Shown one piece after another: positions 1 to 6,038 of a stretch of 23,643 bases of DNA (position 1 is the first letter of the stretch; each line of letters starts with the position of its first letter). The notes beneath the pieces were generated by a model. It saw nothing but the letters and a program-made list of their open reading frames with translations. It made no database searches and had not been told where the DNA came from. A program made the translations under genes and the position numbers. Origin of the DNA: a virus; IMG/VR virus record IMGVR_UViG_3300042934_000148, positions 1 through 23,643 of that record. One strand, written 5' to 3'.

Positions 1-127
1 TTTAATTGTCTTAATTTTTTAATGTTACTTCCGATACTCATTTTTTATCACCTCGTTTCGAATATAATATATTATAACACATTATAATTGTTTGTAAATA
101 AAAATATCTATAAAAAATAGAAAAATT
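1..127. repeat. Terminal direct repeat, left copy (contig closure)
   Basis: These 127 bases are repeated exactly at 23517-23643, so the molecule closes on itself with a unit length of 23,516 bp. The copy holds the first 14 codons of the leftward repressor gene (ATG at 41-39 on the minus strand), its ribosome site (GAGGTG on the minus strand) and its promoter. A length of exactly 127 is a common k-mer size in short-read assembly, so the duplication is probably an assembly overlap of a circular or circularly permuted molecule rather than a biological terminal repeat. Confidence 0.93.
71..98 (-). promoter_or_regulatory. Leftward promoter for the repressor operon
   Basis: Read on the minus strand there is a -35 box TTTACA (98-93), a 16-bp spacer and a perfect -10 box TATAAT (76-71) preceded by TG one base upstream (extended -10). 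It fires toward the repressor start codon at 41-39. The same element is present in the right copy of the terminal repeat at 23587-23614, directly upstream of the full-length repressor gene. ATTATAA is repeated at 71-77 and 81-87. Confidence 0.75.
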
Positions 128-166
128 TATTGACAACCTACATATTGTGTACTATACTAATTATAG
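108..166. promoter_or_regulatory. Candidate repressor/Cro operators
   Basis: Three short hyphenated palindromes lie between and over the divergent promoters: CTAT-N5-ATAG (108-120), TACA-N5-TGTA (139-151, in the spacer of the rightward promoter) and CTATA-N5-TATAG (152-166, covering its -10 box). The 5-base spacing is shared, but the arm sequences are not identical, so these are candidates only. A repressor bound at 139-166 would block the early promoter. Confidence 0.4.
130..158 (+). promoter_or_regulatory. Rightward early promoter
   Basis: TTGACA (130-135), a 17-bp spacer and TATACT (153-158) form a near-consensus vegetative promoter. It drives the Cro-like gene and, by close gene packing, the early operon down to about 6844. 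It lies back to back with the leftward repressor promoter, which is the usual genetic-switch arrangement. Confidence 0.85.
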
Positions 167-203
167 AGTTACAAAAACACAAGATAAAGGAGATGAATAA
201 GCA

Positions 204-395
204 TTGGACAAACTGACAGTAAAGCAATGGAGATTGGTAAAAGGGTTTACGCAGGACGAAATGGCTAAAAAACTTGACGTGCATATCAACACATACATCA
301 ATTGGGAAAAGAAAACGGGCAACATAAGTATCAACAAAGCGAAAGAAATTGCATCAATACTAGAAGTTGATATTAATAACATTTTTTTTAACTAA
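204..395 (+). CDS. Cro-like XRE-family regulator
   Basis: This 63-residue protein consists almost entirely of one XRE/Cro-type helix-turn-helix domain. The signature FTQDEMAKKLDVHINTYINW spans about residues 15-34, with a conserved Trp in the second part of the domain. It starts at TTG 204 with AAAGGAG at 186-191, a somewhat long spacing of about 12 bases; an ATG at 193 opens only a 7-codon frame. It is the first gene after the early promoter and is divergent from the CI-like repressor, which is the position of Cro. Its likely role is to bind operators in the 42-203 control region and shut down repressor synthesis. Function is inferred from domain and position. Confidence 0.8.
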   Translation: MDKLTVKQWRLVKGFTQDEMAKKLDVHINTYINWEKKTGNISINKAKEIASILEVDINNIFFN

Positions 396-435
396 AAACT
401 CTACAAAAAGTAGAGAAACTAAAAGGAGAAAATAC

Positions 436-1083
436 TTGAAAATATTAGTAGCTTGTGAAGAAAGCCAGGCAGTAACGATAGAACTTAGAAAGTTAGGACA
501 TGAAGCGTATAGCTGCGATATTGAGCCATGCAGTGGCGGACGCCCAGAATGGCATTTACAACAAGATGTAATTCCTTTACTCAAGGAAAAGTGGGACATG
601 ATTATTGCTTTTCCGCCATGTACATACTTGACAAATGCAGGGACAAGACATTTTAGCAGAAGGATAAATTCAGAAGAAAAAGTTTTAGCAAGAGAAAAAT
701 TAAGAGAAGAAGCTTTTAAATTTTTCATGTTATTTGCAAATGCAGATTGTGAAAAAATTGCAATAGAAAATCCTGTTGGTTATGCAAACAAGATGTTTAG
801 AAAACCCGACCAAATAATTCACCCTTACTACTTTGGGGATAACGCAAAAAAACGAACTTGTCTATGGTTGAAAGGGTTGCCAAAACTTGAACCGACAAAT
901 ATGTTGCCTGAACCCGAACCTGAGTATATATGTCAAGGCGAATTAAGTAAAGGAAAAAAAATAGGATGGTGTGAGGGAATTAAAGGTACAACAGGCGGAC
1001 AAAAAGGACGCGCAAAGGCAAGAAGCAAAACATTCCCGGGCATAGCAAGAGCGATGGCTGAACAGTGGGGAAATATAAAATAA
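436..1083 (+). CDS. DNA cytosine methyltransferase-like protein
   Basis: The start is TTG 436, with AGGAG at 424-428 and a 7-base gap; the open frame extends further upstream (from 367), but those residues overlap the Cro-like gene and precede the conserved MKILVACEES start. The protein has 215 residues. LVACEESQ (4-11) looks like the SAM-binding start, PPC with Cys62 resembles motif IV of C5-cytosine methyltransferases, and ENP at 111-113 resembles their ENV motif. The SKTFPGIARAMAEQW tail (197-211) is, as I recall, typical of a small phage family annotated as cytosine methyltransferase. It is much shorter than a full C5 enzyme and a target-recognition domain is not obvious, so activity is uncertain. 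Expression immediately after Cro would suit protection of incoming DNA from host restriction. Confidence 0.7.
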   Translation: MKILVACEESQAVTIELRKLGHEAYSCDIEPCSGGRPEWHLQQDVIPLLKEKWDMIIAFPPCTYLTNAGTRHFSRRINSEEKVLAREKLREEAFKFFMLFANADCEKIAIENPVGYANKMFRKPDQIIHPYYFGDNAKKRTCLWLKGLPKLEPTNMLPEPEPEYICQGELSKGKKIGWCEGIKGTTGGQKGRAKARSKTFPGIARAMAEQWGNIK

Positions 1084-1095
1084 AGGAGAAGTAAC

Positions 1096-1290
1096 ATGGC
1101 AAAGAACAAGTACAGAGCAGAGGAATGGGTAACAATACCAAAGTTTATCGAGCATTACGATTTATCATCAGCAACAGCTTACAGATTAATTCACGCTAAA
1201 GGGTTTCCAAGTCAAAGAGTTAGTAAGAGGGCGTACAGGGTTGATTTGAGCAAGACGGATGAATATTTTAGGAAGTTAGGAGAGTGCTAA
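1096..1290 (+). CDS. Small helix-turn-helix DNA-binding protein (excisionase-like)
   Basis: This 64-residue protein starts at ATG 1096 behind AAAGGAG (1082-1088). It carries a MerR/excisionase-type winged-helix pattern: WVTIPKFIEHYDLSSATAYRLI (about 11-32) reads as helix-turn-helix, followed by a basic KGFPSQRVSKRAYRV wing. Proteins of this shape include phage Xis directionality factors and generic helix_turn_helix_17 proteins. The early-operon location far from int does not separate the two. No partner protein is visible. Confidence 0.55.
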   Translation: MAKNKYRAEEWVTIPKFIEHYDLSSATAYRLIHAKGFPSQRVSKRAYRVDLSKTDEYFRKLGEC

Positions 1291-1292
1291 GA

Positions 1293-1613
1293 ATGAACGA
1301 GATTGAAAAAGCGATAAAAATAATTTACAGATGGCGTAATGAAGCTTTCAACAAGGAAGAACATGACTTGGGTAATTTAGCAATATTAGCACTTAAAAAA
1401 CAACTAAATAACGGTTGGACGCTTACAACAGAGAAATTACCTGAATATTCAGGAAAATTTCTCGTACAAACAAAAAGAGGAACGATAAAAATTGCTACGT
1501 TTAGAATTTTAGTATCGTTAATTGAAAGTTATAAAACTAAACGCGAATGGGTAAATTGTGGAGAAGTAATAGCATGGCAACCATTACCTGAAGCATTTAA
1601 GGGGGTTGAATAA
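1293..1613 (+). CDS. DUF551 domain protein
   Basis: Start chosen at ATG 1293, with GGAG at 1279-1282 (10-base gap); an in-frame GTG at 1284 would add three residues. The product is 106 residues. The C-terminal half matches the DUF551 pattern found in many phages: an opening Trp, LPEYSGKFLV, a middle strand, then a Trp and VIAWQPLPE near the end. The N-terminal 45 residues are helical and charged. The family has no assigned function. The gene slightly overlaps the region of the preceding stop and sits in the early operon. Confidence 0.65.
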   Translation: MNEIEKAIKIIYRWRNEAFNKEEHDLGNLAILALKKQLNNGWTLTTEKLPEYSGKFLVQTKRGTIKIATFRILVSLIESYKTKREWVNCGEVIAWQPLPEAFKGVE

Positions 1614-1614
1614 A

Positions 1615-1689
1615 TTGGCAACATTATTTGTACAAGCTTTACTTGCTAATTGTATGTTATGGGCGGTGATTTGGGGGTGTAAGAACTAA
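1615..1689 (+). CDS. Tiny hydrophobic peptide (24 aa)
   Basis: TTG at 1615 follows GGGGG (1601-1605) with a 9-base gap and opens a 24-residue frame ending at TAA 1687-1689. The residues from ATLFVQALLANCMLWAVIWG onward are hydrophobic enough for one membrane span, followed by a short CKN tail. The stop overlaps the start of the next gene (TAATG), so translation would be coupled. It fits the gap between its neighbours precisely. No family is recognised; an alternative is that the frame is only a translated leader for the next gene. Confidence 0.4.
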   Translation: MATLFVQALLANCMLWAVIWGCKN

Positions 1690-2033
1690 TGTACACTGAA
1701 GAAGAAATTTGCACGATTTACAGGAGTGCTCACAAAGACCAAGACAGAATACAACTTTTACAAGATTTGACTTTGTATAGCAAGGACAAGCTAATCAAAA
1801 TTTTAAATAAGCATGGGTACGAGGTGGACAAGTATAGAAAAAACGCAATAAAAAAGAAGATACGAACAGAAAAATTAATACACTTTCATAGCTTGGGCAT
1901 GTCAGATGTTGAGATTGCTAGATACTTAGGCGTGGTAGCTTCTAGCGTTAAGTATTGGCGAGATAAATTAGGGCTTGGAACAAACTACCACAATTACAAA
2001 AATAAAAATAAGCCTGCGGGAACAGGCAAATAA
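1689..2033 (+). CDS. Helix-turn-helix protein of unknown role
   Basis: This 114-residue basic protein starts at ATG 1689, overlapping the previous stop, with GGGGGTGT at 1673-1680 as ribosome site. A helix-turn-helix is visible at about residues 73-95 (GMSDVEIARYLGVVASSVKY), the pattern of resolvase-like/sigma-like DNA-binding segments. The N-terminal part has Tyr- and Lys-rich helices and the C-terminus is a Lys/Asn-rich tail. It probably binds DNA; its target is unknown. Confidence 0.55.
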   Translation: MYTEEEICTIYRSAHKDQDRIQLLQDLTLYSKDKLIKILNKHGYEVDKYRKNAIKKKIRTEKLIHFHSLGMSDVEIARYLGVVASSVKYWRDKLGLGTNYHNYKNKNKPAGTGK

Positions 2034-2076
2034 AAAATAAAATACACAGCTACATTGTAGCAGAAAGGTTAAAAAA

Positions 2077-2409
2077 ATGCAAATAGAAAAATTAATAGAT
2101 GCGGCAGTTGATTTGAGAGATGCAGTTTTAAAAGCAGATAAAGAAATAAAAAACGCAAAACTAAAAGCGAGAGAGCAAGGCATTATTGGTATTACAGACG
2201 AGGGTAAAACAAACGAACAATTTCAAATTTACGATGAAAAAGATTTTAAAGAAATGATTAGAACTAGAGAATATAAGATAGAGGAATTTAATTATCCACC
2301 TCATAAATATCAATACATAGTAAAGGTTTGCGAACTTAACTTCATACACATAGCAATGGAACTGTTGAACGAGGGCGATGAAAATAAAATAGAAAGCGAG
2401 GATAAATAA
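2077..2409 (+). CDS. Hypothetical early protein (110 aa)
   Basis: ATG 2077 follows AAAGG at 2064-2068. The first 40 residues are a charged amphipathic helix that could form a coiled coil (LIDAAVDLRDAVLKADKEIK), then comes a more mixed region with several aromatic residues and an acidic C-terminus. I do not recognise a family. The gene sits in tight register with the following small acidic genes and the ERF annealase, so it may belong to the recombination/replication block. Confidence 0.5.
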   Translation: MQIEKLIDAAVDLRDAVLKADKEIKNAKLKAREQGIIGITDEGKTNEQFQIYDEKDFKEMIRTREYKIEEFNYPPHKYQYIVKVCELNFIHIAMELLNEGDENKIESEDK

Positions 2410-2613
2410 GTGATGAAAGTTGAAATTTTAGGAACAGGCAAAATAACAGATGCGAAAATATATAGTGAATTTACTGATGAAGAAATTGACAAATATACAG
2501 ATATACCAGAAATATGGGACGGCAACGAAATATTTGTAGCAGACGACGAGGGGTTTTACGTATATATGTATGACGAAGAAATCAAGGTGATTGCTGATGA
2601 AGTGGGAAGATAG
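2410..2613 (+). CDS. Small acidic hypothetical protein (67 aa)
   Basis: Translation could begin at GTG 2410 or ATG 2413; GAGG at 2398-2401 suits both. The product is strongly acidic, rich in Asp, Glu and Tyr, with no membrane segment or cysteine motif. Small acidic early proteins of phages sometimes mimic DNA or inhibit host enzymes, but nothing here proves that. It overlaps the start of the next gene by 17 bases. Confidence 0.5.
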   Translation: MMKVEILGTGKITDAKIYSEFTDEEIDKYTDIPEIWDGNEIFVADDEGFYVYMYDEEIKVIADEVGR

Positions 2614-2827
2614 ATTTTTAGACGATGATTTGCAGGACGAAATTGATGATTTAGACGAAGATGTTAAAAGTATTCAGGCGGCAATATATAGGTTACAAGA
2701 TGTTAGAAATGACAGCTTTGAGGGAACGGTAGCAGATAGCATAAAAGAGTTAGAAACGCATTTAAAGGCGTTAGAACAAAAGAAAAAAGAAGTCGAGGAG
2801 AGGAGAAATAAGTTAAATGAGTATTAG
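2597..2827 (+). CDS. Small coiled-coil protein (76 aa)
   Basis: ATG 2597 is preferred because AAGGTG (2584-2589) lies 7 bases upstream; an in-frame TTG at 2591 is too close to it. The sequence is dominated by heptad-like charged helix (residues 10-75) with clustered Asp early and Lys/Glu late, so it is probably a parallel coiled coil. It overlaps both neighbours, the acidic protein upstream and the ERF gene downstream (11 bases). This indicates coupled translation with the annealase. Its function is not known. Confidence 0.5.
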   Translation: MKWEDRFLDDDLQDEIDDLDEDVKSIQAAIYRLQDVRNDSFEGTVADSIKELETHLKALEQKKKEVEERRNKLNEY

Positions 2828-3410
2828 TGAAAAGTTACTAAAGATACAAAGCGAATTAAAAGCACCTAAGGGGCAATATAACAGCTTTGGAAAGTACAAA
2901 TATAGAAGTTGTGAGAATATATTAGAAGCGGTTAAACCGTTGCTGAAAAAGCAAAATATGACGTTGATATTAGTAGACGAGTTGCAGCAGATAGGCGAAA
3001 GATATTACATAAAAGCAACAGCTACAATTATAGATATTGAAACATCAGAAAAACTGAATATTTCAGCGTTTGCAAGAGAAGAAGAAACTAAAAAGGGCAT
3101 GGATGGCTCACAGATTACAGGGGCATCAAGTAGTTACGCAAGAAAATACGCTTTAAACGGTTTGTTTTTAATAGACGACAACGCAGACAGCGACATCACA
3201 AACAAAGTTGGAGAAATAACCGAAGAAGAAATTTTGAAATTGTTTGAAACAGCAACAAAGGCGGGTTATAGCAAGGCAACAATATTTAAGCAAATCGAAA
3301 GCAAGTATCATAAAGAAACGCCCGACCAATTAACAAAAGACGAATACAACCAGCTTTTCACAGGATACGCAAAATTATTGAAAGTAAAGGACGGGGAAAT
3401 AAATGAATAA
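2817..3410 (+). CDS. erf: ERF-family single-strand annealing recombinase
   Basis: This 197-residue protein anneals complementary single strands in phage homologous recombination. The ERF family signature is clear: FGKYKYRS (24-31), then GSQITGASSSYARKYALNG (97-115) followed by the LFLIDDNAD segment. The C-terminal 70 residues, including FKQIESKYHKETPDQLT, form a separate helical tail. It overlaps the SSB gene by 8 bases, and such annealases commonly work with a phage SSB. No partner exonuclease gene is recognisable nearby, so ends would have to be resected by a host nuclease or an unrecognised phage protein. Confidence 0.88.
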   Translation: MSISEKLLKIQSELKAPKGQYNSFGKYKYRSCENILEAVKPLLKKQNMTLILVDELQQIGERYYIKATATIIDIETSEKLNISAFAREEETKKGMDGSQITGASSSYARKYALNGLFLIDDNADSDITNKVGEITEEEILKLFETATKAGYSKATIFKQIESKYHKETPDQLTKDEYNQLFTGYAKLLKVKDGEINE

Positions 3411-3792
3411 ATGTATTTTTATAGGAAATATAACAAGACAGCCCGAATTAAGATTAATACCATCAACAGGCATGGCGGTTTGTAAATTTGGACTAGCTTT
3501 AAACGAGGGCTACGGAGATAAGAAAAAGACTTACTTTATAAATTGCGTGGCGTTTGGCAAGACAGCAGAAGCAACAGCGAATTACACCGACAAGGGCTCA
3601 AAAGTTGCGATAGAAAGTCATGTGCAAACAGGAAGTTATAAAAATAAGCAAGATGTTACAGTTAACACAACGGACTTTGTTGTTGATAAGATAGAGTTTT
3701 TAAACAAGAAAGAAGAATTTAAACAAGACGATTTCGGGCATGATGACGATGAAGTATTCCAACCGGTTGACGATGAAGATATACCTTTTTAG
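3403..3792 (+). CDS. ssb: Single-stranded DNA-binding protein
   Basis: This 129-residue protein has an N-terminal OB fold of about 105 residues that opens with MNKCIFIGNITRQPELR and contains the conserved GKTAEATANY segment. An Asp-rich linker follows, and the C-terminal tip DDEDIPF is the hallmark that docks replication and repair partners. It coats single-stranded DNA during replication and recombination. The start at ATG 3403 has GGGGA at 3393-3397 and overlaps the ERF stop. It is shorter than typical bacterial SSB (about 160-180 residues), as is usual for phage versions. Confidence 0.93.
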   Translation: MNKCIFIGNITRQPELRLIPSTGMAVCKFGLALNEGYGDKKKTYFINCVAFGKTAEATANYTDKGSKVAIESHVQTGSYKNKQDVTVNTTDFVVDKIEFLNKKEEFKQDDFGHDDDEVFQPVDDEDIPF

Positions 3793-3803
3793 GCGGTGGA
3801 TAA

Positions 3804-4634
3804 ATGGCAATATATAGACAAGTACATACAACGTTTTGGAGCGATGCAAAAGTGCTTGACGATATGACACCCGAGGATAAATATTTTTACCTGTACTTAC
3901 TAACAAACCCATATACAAAACAATGCGGATGCTACGAGATAAGTAAAAGGCAAATGAGCAATGAAACAGGCTACAATATGCAAACTATCGAAAGGCTTAT
4001 AAAGAGATTTGAACAGCATCTAAAAGTTGTAAAGTATAACGAAAACACTAAAGAAATATTTATCCTTAATTGGCACAAATATAATTGGACAAAATCACCT
4101 AAAGTTATGAGTTGTATCATCAAGGAACTTGCAGATATTAAAAATTCAACGTTTAAGCAAAATATAAATACCCTATGTATAGACTATGGATACCCTATCG
4201 ATAGACTATACATAGACTTGGGGGAAGAAGAAGAACAAGAAGAAGAACAAGAAGAAGAACAAGAAGAAGAACAAGAAGCATCCACACCCCCAAAAATCAA
4301 AAAACTTAAATATGGCGAATTTGAAAAAGTATCAATTACAGAAGAAGAACATCAAAAGCTAATAGAAAAGCTAGGACAAGCAATGACCAATGATTTAATC
4401 AATAGATTAGACGGTTACAAAGCAAGTACAGGTAAGACTTATAAGAGCGATTACGCAACAATATTAAATTGGAGCAGAAAAGAGCCTATTAAACAGGACA
4501 AGCTGACAGCAAAGCCTAATAAATTTCACAACATAATTGAGCATGACAGAAAGACAGAAAGCGAAATGGAAGAACTTGCACAAAGGCGAATGCAACAGAA
4601 GTTGAAAGAGATACAGGAGAGAAAAAATATATAA
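3804..4634 (+). CDS. Phage replication initiation protein
   Basis: This 276-residue protein has an N-terminal winged-helix region (about 1-115: FWSDAKVLDDMTPEDKYFYL onward) of the replisome-organizer type. A low-complexity linker with four EEEQ repeats (142-157) follows. The C-terminal domain contains the LINRLDGYKASTGKTYKSDY-ATILNW pattern seen at the end of many Firmicutes phage replication proteins. The likely job is origin binding and recruitment of the host helicase. No separate helicase loader gene is visible. The linker-coding DNA carries repeats that look like the origin itself. ATG 3804 follows GGCGGTGGA at 3792-3800. Confidence 0.72.
   Translation: MAIYRQVHTTFWSDAKVLDDMTPEDKYFYLYLLTNPYTKQCGCYEISKRQMSNETGYNMQTIERLIKRFEQHLKVVKYNENTKEIFILNWHKYNWTKSPKVMSCIIKELADIKNSTFKQNINTLCIDYGYPIDRLYIDLGEEEEQEEEQEEEQEEEQEASTPPKIKKLKYGEFEKVSITEEEHQKLIEKLGQAMTNDLINRLDGYKASTGKTYKSDYATILNWSRKEPIKQDKLTAKPNKFHNIIEHDRKTESEMEELAQRRMQQKLKEIQERKNI
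4169..4274. other. Candidate replication origin inside the replication gene
   Basis: Two 19-base direct repeats (4169-4187 and 4191-4209, 17 of 19 identical, 22-base period) share TACCCTAT and ATAGACTAT blocks. They overlap an inverted repeat, arms 4173-4187 and 4201-4215 (14 of 15 complementary, perfect CTATGTATAG/CTATACATAG ends). A third ATAGAC lies at 4212-4217. Four perfect 12-base units GAAGAAGAACAA follow at 4227-4274. The cluster encodes the linker of the initiator protein, as lambda ori lies in the linker-coding part of gene O. Origin function is inferred. Confidence 0.6.
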
Positions 4635-4654
4635 GGAGAGGTCTTGCCCTCTCC
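4635..4654 (+). promoter_or_regulatory. Intercistronic hairpin
   Basis: A perfect 7-bp GC-rich stem, GGAGAGG (4635-4641) and CCTCTCC (4648-4654), with a 6-base loop forms right after the replication gene stop and just before the ribosome site of the next gene. There is no U-run, so it is not a terminator. It also buries a GGAG motif. It could mark an mRNA processing or stability point. Confidence 0.5.
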
Positions 4655-4667
4655 GAAAGGGGATAAA

Positions 4668-5033
4668 ATGAACAGAGAATTTAAATTTAGAGGATGGGAA
4701 AAAGATTATAGTTTCATGTTTGCGACTACAACATTGGAAGAAATGCTAAGCGACCCGATATGTTCGGAAAACATAGAATTAATGCAATATACAGGGCTTA
4801 AAGACAAGAACGGAAAAGAAATATATGAGGGGGATATAGTAAATATAAAGGAATATCCACTAAGCAGCCCTTTTACAATAATTTACGAAGATGGTTCTTA
4901 TTACTTCGCAGAGATTTTAGAAAACAATGAATATGATAGAGAGGATGTATTAGGTTATTACAAGCCCGAAGAAATCGAAGTTATTGGCAACATATACGAA
5001 AATTCAGAGTTACTGGGGACAACAAATGATTAA
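4668..5033 (+). CDS. YopX-family protein
   Basis: ATG 4668 is chosen because AAAGGGG (4656-4662) lies 5 bases before it and the family starts with REFKFRGW; a TTG at 4644 is in frame but inside the upstream hairpin. The 121-residue product shows the YopX pattern in order: FKFRGW near the start, TGLKDKNGKEIYEGDIV in the middle (about 38-54), and IEVIGNIYENSELL at the end. YopX proteins are small barrel proteins common in Firmicutes phages and their role is unknown. The end overlaps the RusA gene by 8 bases. Confidence 0.88.
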   Translation: MNREFKFRGWEKDYSFMFATTTLEEMLSDPICSENIELMQYTGLKDKNGKEIYEGDIVNIKEYPLSSPFTIIYEDGSYYFAEILENNEYDREDVLGYYKPEEIEVIGNIYENSELLGTTND

Positions 5034-5382
5034 ATTCACAATACCATTAAAAGTTAATTCAAATCTTGGCATGAACAAAATATACGCAGGCAAGCATTGG
5101 ACGAAAAGAAATGCCGACAGCAAAGAAATTCACGACTTAACACGAATACACATGAAGTTGCAGAAAGTACCGCAAATCTTATTTAAACGCCCCGTAGCCA
5201 TACATATAAGCTACAACTCAAAGCTTGACATTGATAATCATGGTTATTTGGCTAAAATGATTGTGGACAGCCTTAAAGGCTATTTAATCGAGGACGACAG
5301 CAGAAAATTTGTACAAGTATTAATTCAAGATTTTCACAGTGGAAAAGATATAAAAGTTGAAGTATGGGGGTTGAGTGAATGA
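5026..5382 (+). CDS. rusA: RusA-family Holliday junction resolvase
   Basis: The 118-residue protein cuts Holliday junctions late in phage recombination or replication. The RusA pattern is present: LDIDN (67-71) with Asp68 and Asp70, Lys77, Asp81, then EDD (89-91), which supply the acidic metal-binding residues. ATG 5026 is chosen over an upstream in-frame ATG at 4984, because it keeps the family length and leaves only an 8-base overlap with yopX; GGGG lies just upstream. With ERF and SSB it completes a small recombination set. Confidence 0.87.
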   Translation: MIKFTIPLKVNSNLGMNKIYAGKHWTKRNADSKEIHDLTRIHMKLQKVPQILFKRPVAIHISYNSKLDIDNHGYLAKMIVDSLKGYLIEDDSRKFVQVLIQDFHSGKDIKVEVWGLSE

Positions 5383-5720
5383 AATATATAGTACCTGATG
5401 AATGTTACAAAGAATACGGAAATGACTTGGGAGGCTGTTCAAGACAAGATAGTATGAGTTGTAAGGGTTGCATATGTTTGATAGAGGTAGAACAACCAAA
5501 ACAAGACAACAAATTCAATTATTGGCGTAACATTTGCGAAATTCAAGCAGAGCAGACAGCGAAAGGGTTATCGAAATATAGTTATCCGTTAGAGCAAAAC
5601 ACATGGCTAGATATTAACGAAAGGTTGAGATATTTACAAGAAGAATTAGTTGATGTTCTTATGTATATTGAGCATATTAAAACGTTATTAGGGGGAGAAA
5701 ATGAAACTAACAAAAGGTAG
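5379..5720 (+). CDS. Cys-cluster protein with MazG-like NTP pyrophosphatase pattern
   Basis: This 113-residue protein starts at ATG 5379, overlapping the RusA stop (ATGA). Residues 9-33 hold five cysteines (C9, C20, C28, C31, C33), suggesting a metal site. The second half has GLSKYSYPLEQ and then RLRYLQEELVDVLMYIEHI, which resembles the EExxD helices of all-alpha NTP pyrophosphatases (MazG-like) that hydrolyse non-canonical or excess nucleotides. Similar fusions occur in phages annotated as nucleotide pyrophosphohydrolases. The resemblance is by eye and the first EExxE helix is not clearly visible. Confidence 0.5.
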   Translation: MKYIVPDECYKEYGNDLGGCSRQDSMSCKGCICLIEVEQPKQDNKFNYWRNICEIQAEQTAKGLSKYSYPLEQNTWLDINERLRYLQEELVDVLMYIEHIKTLLGGENETNKR

Positions 5721-5769
5721 TTATTTATATAAGGTATTCTTTTATTGCGGAATGAGGTGCAAAGAATGA
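5701..5769 (+). CDS. Very small protein (22 aa)
   Basis: ATG 5701 follows GGGGGAG (5691-5697), only 3 bases away, and lies inside the end of the previous gene. The 22-residue product has a basic start, a GSYLYKVFFYCG core and a CKE end. Its stop overlaps the next start (ATGA at 5766-5769). No family is known to me. It may be a translated coupler rather than a functional peptide. Confidence 0.33.
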   Translation: MKLTKGSYLYKVFFYCGMRCKE

Positions 5770-5864
5770 AATTACTTGCAGTAGGATTAGTAGTAGGTAT
5801 GGTTGTAACTCTGTTAGCCATTTACATATACGTTGTATGGGTTTTTAAAGATTTAAGGAGGTAG
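5766..5864 (+). CDS. Single-span membrane peptide (32 aa)
   Basis: ATG 5766 follows GAGGTG (5753-5758). The product is one hydrophobic helix (LLAVGLVVGMVVTLLAIYIY, residues 3-22, continuing through VVWVF) with a basic end, FKDLRR. That is a typical single transmembrane segment with cytoplasmic C-terminus. The last codons AGG AGG TAG supply the AAGGAGG ribosome site of the next gene, so the overlap is functional. The function is unknown; small early membrane proteins can affect superinfection or membrane-bound host enzymes. Confidence 0.6.
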   Translation: MKLLAVGLVVGMVVTLLAIYIYVVWVFKDLRR

Positions 5865-5867
5865 GAT

Positions 5868-6038
5868 ATGAAAGTATATGATTTGCAATGCTTATTAAAT
5901 GCAGTACCACAAGACTACGAATTGTTATTAAATCAAGAATTTACAATAAACGAAATTACGGTTGATTACGATAATCAAGAGTTGTCGTTGATAGTACCCG
6001 AAGTTATAGAGGAAGAGGGGGAAGATTATGAAATATAA
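5868..6038 (+). CDS. Small acidic hypothetical protein (56 aa)
   Basis: ATG 5868 follows a perfect AAGGAGG (5855-5861) with a 6-base gap, the best ribosome site in this stretch. The 56-residue product opens MKVYDLQCLLNAVPQDYELL and ends in an acidic EEEGEDYEI tail. It overlaps the next gene by 11 bases. I do not recognise a family, but the ribosome site and close packing argue for a real gene. Confidence 0.6.
   Translation: MKVYDLQCLLNAVPQDYELLLNQEFTINEITVDYDNQELSLIVPEVIEEEGEDYEI

Noticed and set aside
1-127. Terminal repeats as true phage direct terminal repeats or a cos end
   Set aside because: The boundary cuts through the repressor coding sequence, far from terminase, and the length matches an assembly k-mer.
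193-216. ATG-initiated 7-codon frame near the early promoter
   Set aside because: Too short and overlaps the better-supported TTG start at 204; could be a leader peptide but nothing supports it.
360-728. 122-residue minus-strand frame over the Cro/methyltransferase genes
   Set aside because: Antisense to two well-supported genes in a one-directional early operon; no ribosome site or family pattern.
2012-2027. GCCTG/CAGGC hairpin at the end of the HTH gene as a terminator
   Set aside because: The stem is only 5 bp and is followed by A-rich, not T-rich, sequence on the plus strand; it lies inside a continuing operon.
2049-2061. GCTACATTGTAGC palindrome before the 2077 gene
   Set aside because: Short, single copy, with no adjoining promoter or second site; could be chance in AT-rich DNA.
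4227-4274. Regular 12-base repeats as a possible CRISPR array
   Set aside because: Units are contiguous with no spacers and encode EEEQ in frame within the replication protein.
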